Source: JACDAN01 sp046714355 (GTDB lineage Bacteria > Actinomycetota > Thermoleophilia > Gaiellales > Gaiellaceae). Taken from it: DNA of 6,244 nucleotides. The position numbers and the translations under genes were made by a program. Location: positions 1 to 6,244 of the forward strand of contig JBKKAR010000109.1 of the NCBI GenBank assembly GCA_046714355.1. The letters run 5' to 3'. A model generated the notes under the pieces. It did no database searches. It was not told the origin of the DNA and worked only from the letters and a program-made list of their open reading frames with translations. Below, piece after piece: positions 5,515 through 6,244 of the stretch. Position 1 is the stretch's first letter, and every line of letters starts with the position of its first letter.

Positions 5515-5544
5515 GGTCTGTCAAATGGGGCGAGCCCCTAGACC
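5515..5544 (+). terminator. Weak hairpin downstream of tRNA-Gly
   Basis: GGTCT (5515-5519) pairs with AGACC (5540-5544), and inside it GGGG (5527-5530) pairs with CCCC (5535-5538) around CGAG. A 7-nt bulge lies on the left and a single base on the right. It starts 7 nt after the tRNA and could help end or process the tRNA transcript. No T tract follows, so termination is uncertain. Confidence 0.3.
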
Positions 5545-5551
5545 ACGTGGG

Positions 5552-5563
5552 TATCCTGATGGT
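5552..5563 (+). promoter_or_regulatory. TATCCT -10 candidate for a leaderless start of the membrane-protein gene
   Basis: TATCCT (5552-5557) matches TATAAT at 4 of 6 positions and lies 6 nt before the GTG at 5564. Transcription would then begin on the G of the start codon. No Shine-Dalgarno is visible upstream of this GTG, which supports a leaderless mRNA. A -35 is not obvious. Confidence 0.35.
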
Positions 5564-5839
5564 GTGACGATCGACCGGCTAAGGCAGCGGCTTCCGCTGG
5601 TTGTGTTCGTCCTCCTGCTCGTCTTAGGGCTGCTGCTCCTGGGTTTCGCGTGCGCGTGCATCACCGATCACCCGGTGCAGGTAATCGAGCGCATCATTGC
5701 CGCGATTCCGGCTTTGCCGCCGGTCCTGGAGATGTGGTCGGTACAGGTGGTCGTGCTTCTCGGACTCACGCTTGCGCTGGTTCGCCCGATCCCGAACGCC
5801 CGTCCGTCACCGGCTGCGCTCCAGCGATTCCTCCTTTGA
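5564..5839 (+). CDS. Small two-helix membrane protein of unknown function
   Basis: I do not recognise a named family. From GTG 5564 the protein has 91 residues. A short basic N-terminus (R5, R7, R9) leads into a very Leu/Val-rich helix (about 10-33). A loop of about 24 residues rich in Ile, Ala and Pro follows (DHPVQVIERIIAAIPALPP), then a second helix (about 58-73), then a basic tail (R74, R80, R88). Positive charges at both ends predict both termini in the cytoplasm and the loop outside. The first helix ends in CACITDHP: Cys30, Cys32 and His36 at the outer membrane face could bind a metal or form a disulfide. An upstream in-frame ATG (5525) would add 13 Pro/Arg/Gly-rich residues inside the post-tRNA hairpin and is less likely. 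The gene lies 67 nt before the propeller gene and is probably in one operon with it. Confidence 0.65.
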   Translation: MTIDRLRQRLPLVVFVLLLVLGLLLLGFACACITDHPVQVIERIIAAIPALPPVLEMWSVQVVVLLGLTLALVRPIPNARPSPAALQRFLL

Positions 5840-5883
5840 TCGGTCTTCCGGCGCTCGCTCTTTCGAGCGCTCTTGGACCGATC
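5838..5883 (+). other. Two-tier hairpin between the membrane-protein and propeller genes
   Basis: The outer arms GATCGGTC (5838-5845) and GACCGATC (5876-5883) pair perfectly over 8 bp. Inside, GCGCTCG (5851-5857) and CGAGCGC (5864-5870) pair perfectly over 7 bp around a CTCTTT loop. The internal loops are symmetric, 5 nt on each side. The structure starts on the last two bases of the upstream stop codon and ends 8 nt before the AAGGAG ribosome binding site (5892-5897) of the next gene. No T tract follows it. It could be an attenuator, an mRNA processing or stability element, or a control of downstream translation. Confidence 0.45.
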
Positions 5884-5906
5884 CGACTATGAAGGAGTGA
5901 ATCAAG

Positions 5907-6244
5907 GTGGCAAAGACCAAAACGAAGACAGCGCGGCGCGCGGCCCCGCGGGCTGTGCAATCCCCAGGAACAGTTCAGACGGGCCGACGGCGGGAGTGGC
6001 TGTTCTGGCTTGCGGCGGCCTCGCCGTTCGTCCTCGCCGGGGCGCTTGGCCTAGCGTTGGTCGCGAACAGGGACGGAGGCTCAGAGCCGGAGCCGCCCGC
6101 AGCTTCAACGTTGCCGGCGACCCCGGATTACCACTCGCTGCTCGTTGCCCCCGGCGATCCGAACCGGATCTGGCTGGGCTCGCACGTCGGTCTGCACGAG
6201 TCGCGTGACGGCGGCCGGAGCTGGAGCGAGGCGGGCCTGAGCGG
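5907..6244 (+). CDS. Membrane-anchored BNR/Asp-box (sialidase-like beta-propeller) protein, N-terminal part
   Basis: The frame stays open from GTG 5907 to the right edge (112 full codons), so the 3' end is missing. AAGGAG (5892-5897) with 9-nt spacing sets the start. A basic N-terminus (Lys and Arg at 3-29) leads to a hydrophobic helix WLFWLAAASPFVLAGALGLA (31-50), with the hydrophobic run continuing to about 53. This suggests a signal anchor with the rest outside the cell. An Asp/Glu/Pro-rich linker (56-73) follows. Then DYHSLLVAPGDPNRIWLGSH (74-93) and GLHESRDGGRSW (95-106) make up the first propeller blade; SRDGGRSW (99-106) fits the Asp-box pattern SxDxGxSW. Related proteins are often labelled exo-alpha-sialidase, F510-type glycosylhydrolase or Ycf48-like. 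Enzyme activity cannot be judged from this fragment. Probably in one operon with the small membrane protein, possibly under control of the hairpin in between. Confidence 0.8.
   Translation, partial: MAKTKTKTARRAAPRAVQSPGTVQTGRRREWLFWLAAASPFVLAGALGLALVANRDGGSEPEPPAASTLPATPDYHSLLVAPGDPNRIWLGSHVGLHESRDGGRSWSEAGLS

Noticed and set aside
5525..5563. Upstream ATG start for the small membrane protein
   Set aside because: It would add a Pro/Arg/Gly-rich extension encoded within the post-tRNA hairpin, with no RBS. GTG 5564 with a -10 at leaderless spacing and a clean membrane-protein N-terminus is preferred.
5376..5567. Short forward ORF reading through tRNA-Gly (contains VAQLVEHRLPKPRVVGSNP)
   Set aside because: This peptide is the well-known spurious translation of a tRNA gene. 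The cloverleaf explains the sequence completely.
5873..6208. 111-codon forward frame overlapping the propeller gene
   Set aside because: The GTG 5907 frame has a proper RBS, a membrane anchor and an Asp-box motif; this one has none of these and starts inside the hairpin.
1..6244. Mobile element, CRISPR array, phage or defence island
   Set aside because: No direct-repeat arrays, transposase or integrase motifs, or tRNA-attachment duplications were seen. The tRNA-Gly 3' end is not repeated elsewhere in the window.

Overview
The window is high-GC bacterial DNA (about 70% GC in rows I counted by hand) with GTG and TTG starts and many TANNNT-type -10 elements. A eukaryote-like class I aldolase, a GlpX-type fructose-bisphosphatase and an unusual ArgRS fit an actinobacterial chromosome, possibly class Thermoleophilia. 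That placement is inference and was not tested by any search. Most of the window is core, chromosomal gene content. I see no phage, transposon, CRISPR array or defence system.

Layout, left to right. (1) The C-terminal two thirds of a TrkA/RCK potassium-channel regulatory protein, cut by the left edge, overlaps by 11 nt the TTG start of arginyl-tRNA synthetase (argS). glpX (class II fructose-1,6-bisphosphatase) follows after 18 nt. These three genes form one forward cluster. (2) A spacer of about 260 bp holds a perfect 9-bp inverted repeat just after glpX, and is followed by a small cupin gene of visibly lower GC (about 61%). (3) On the reverse strand, facing the cupin, are a class I fructose-bisphosphate aldolase and, just upstream of it, a small secreted lipoprotein. 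An 8-bp inverted repeat covers the aldolase ribosome binding site and its probable -10 element. (4) A tRNA-Gly(CCC) gene lies 31 bp from, and divergent to, the lipoprotein. (5) A forward pair follows: a 91-aa two-helix membrane protein and the start of a membrane-anchored BNR/Asp-box (sialidase-like beta-propeller) protein. They are separated by a two-tier RNA hairpin and run off the right edge.

Functionally, the aldolase and GlpX catalyse consecutive gluconeogenic steps: triose phosphates to fructose 1,6-bisphosphate, then to fructose 6-phosphate. They are convergent neighbours separated by the cupin. ArgRS and tRNA-Gly belong to translation. The channel fragment belongs to potassium homeostasis. 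The right-end pair is of unknown role at the cell envelope.

The points most worth a second look are the ArgRS lacking both histidines of the HIGH signature, the inverted repeat over the aldolase control region, the two-tier hairpin between the membrane protein and the propeller gene, and the small membrane protein with its Cys-x-Cys. I did not find convincing evidence for a wholly new system.
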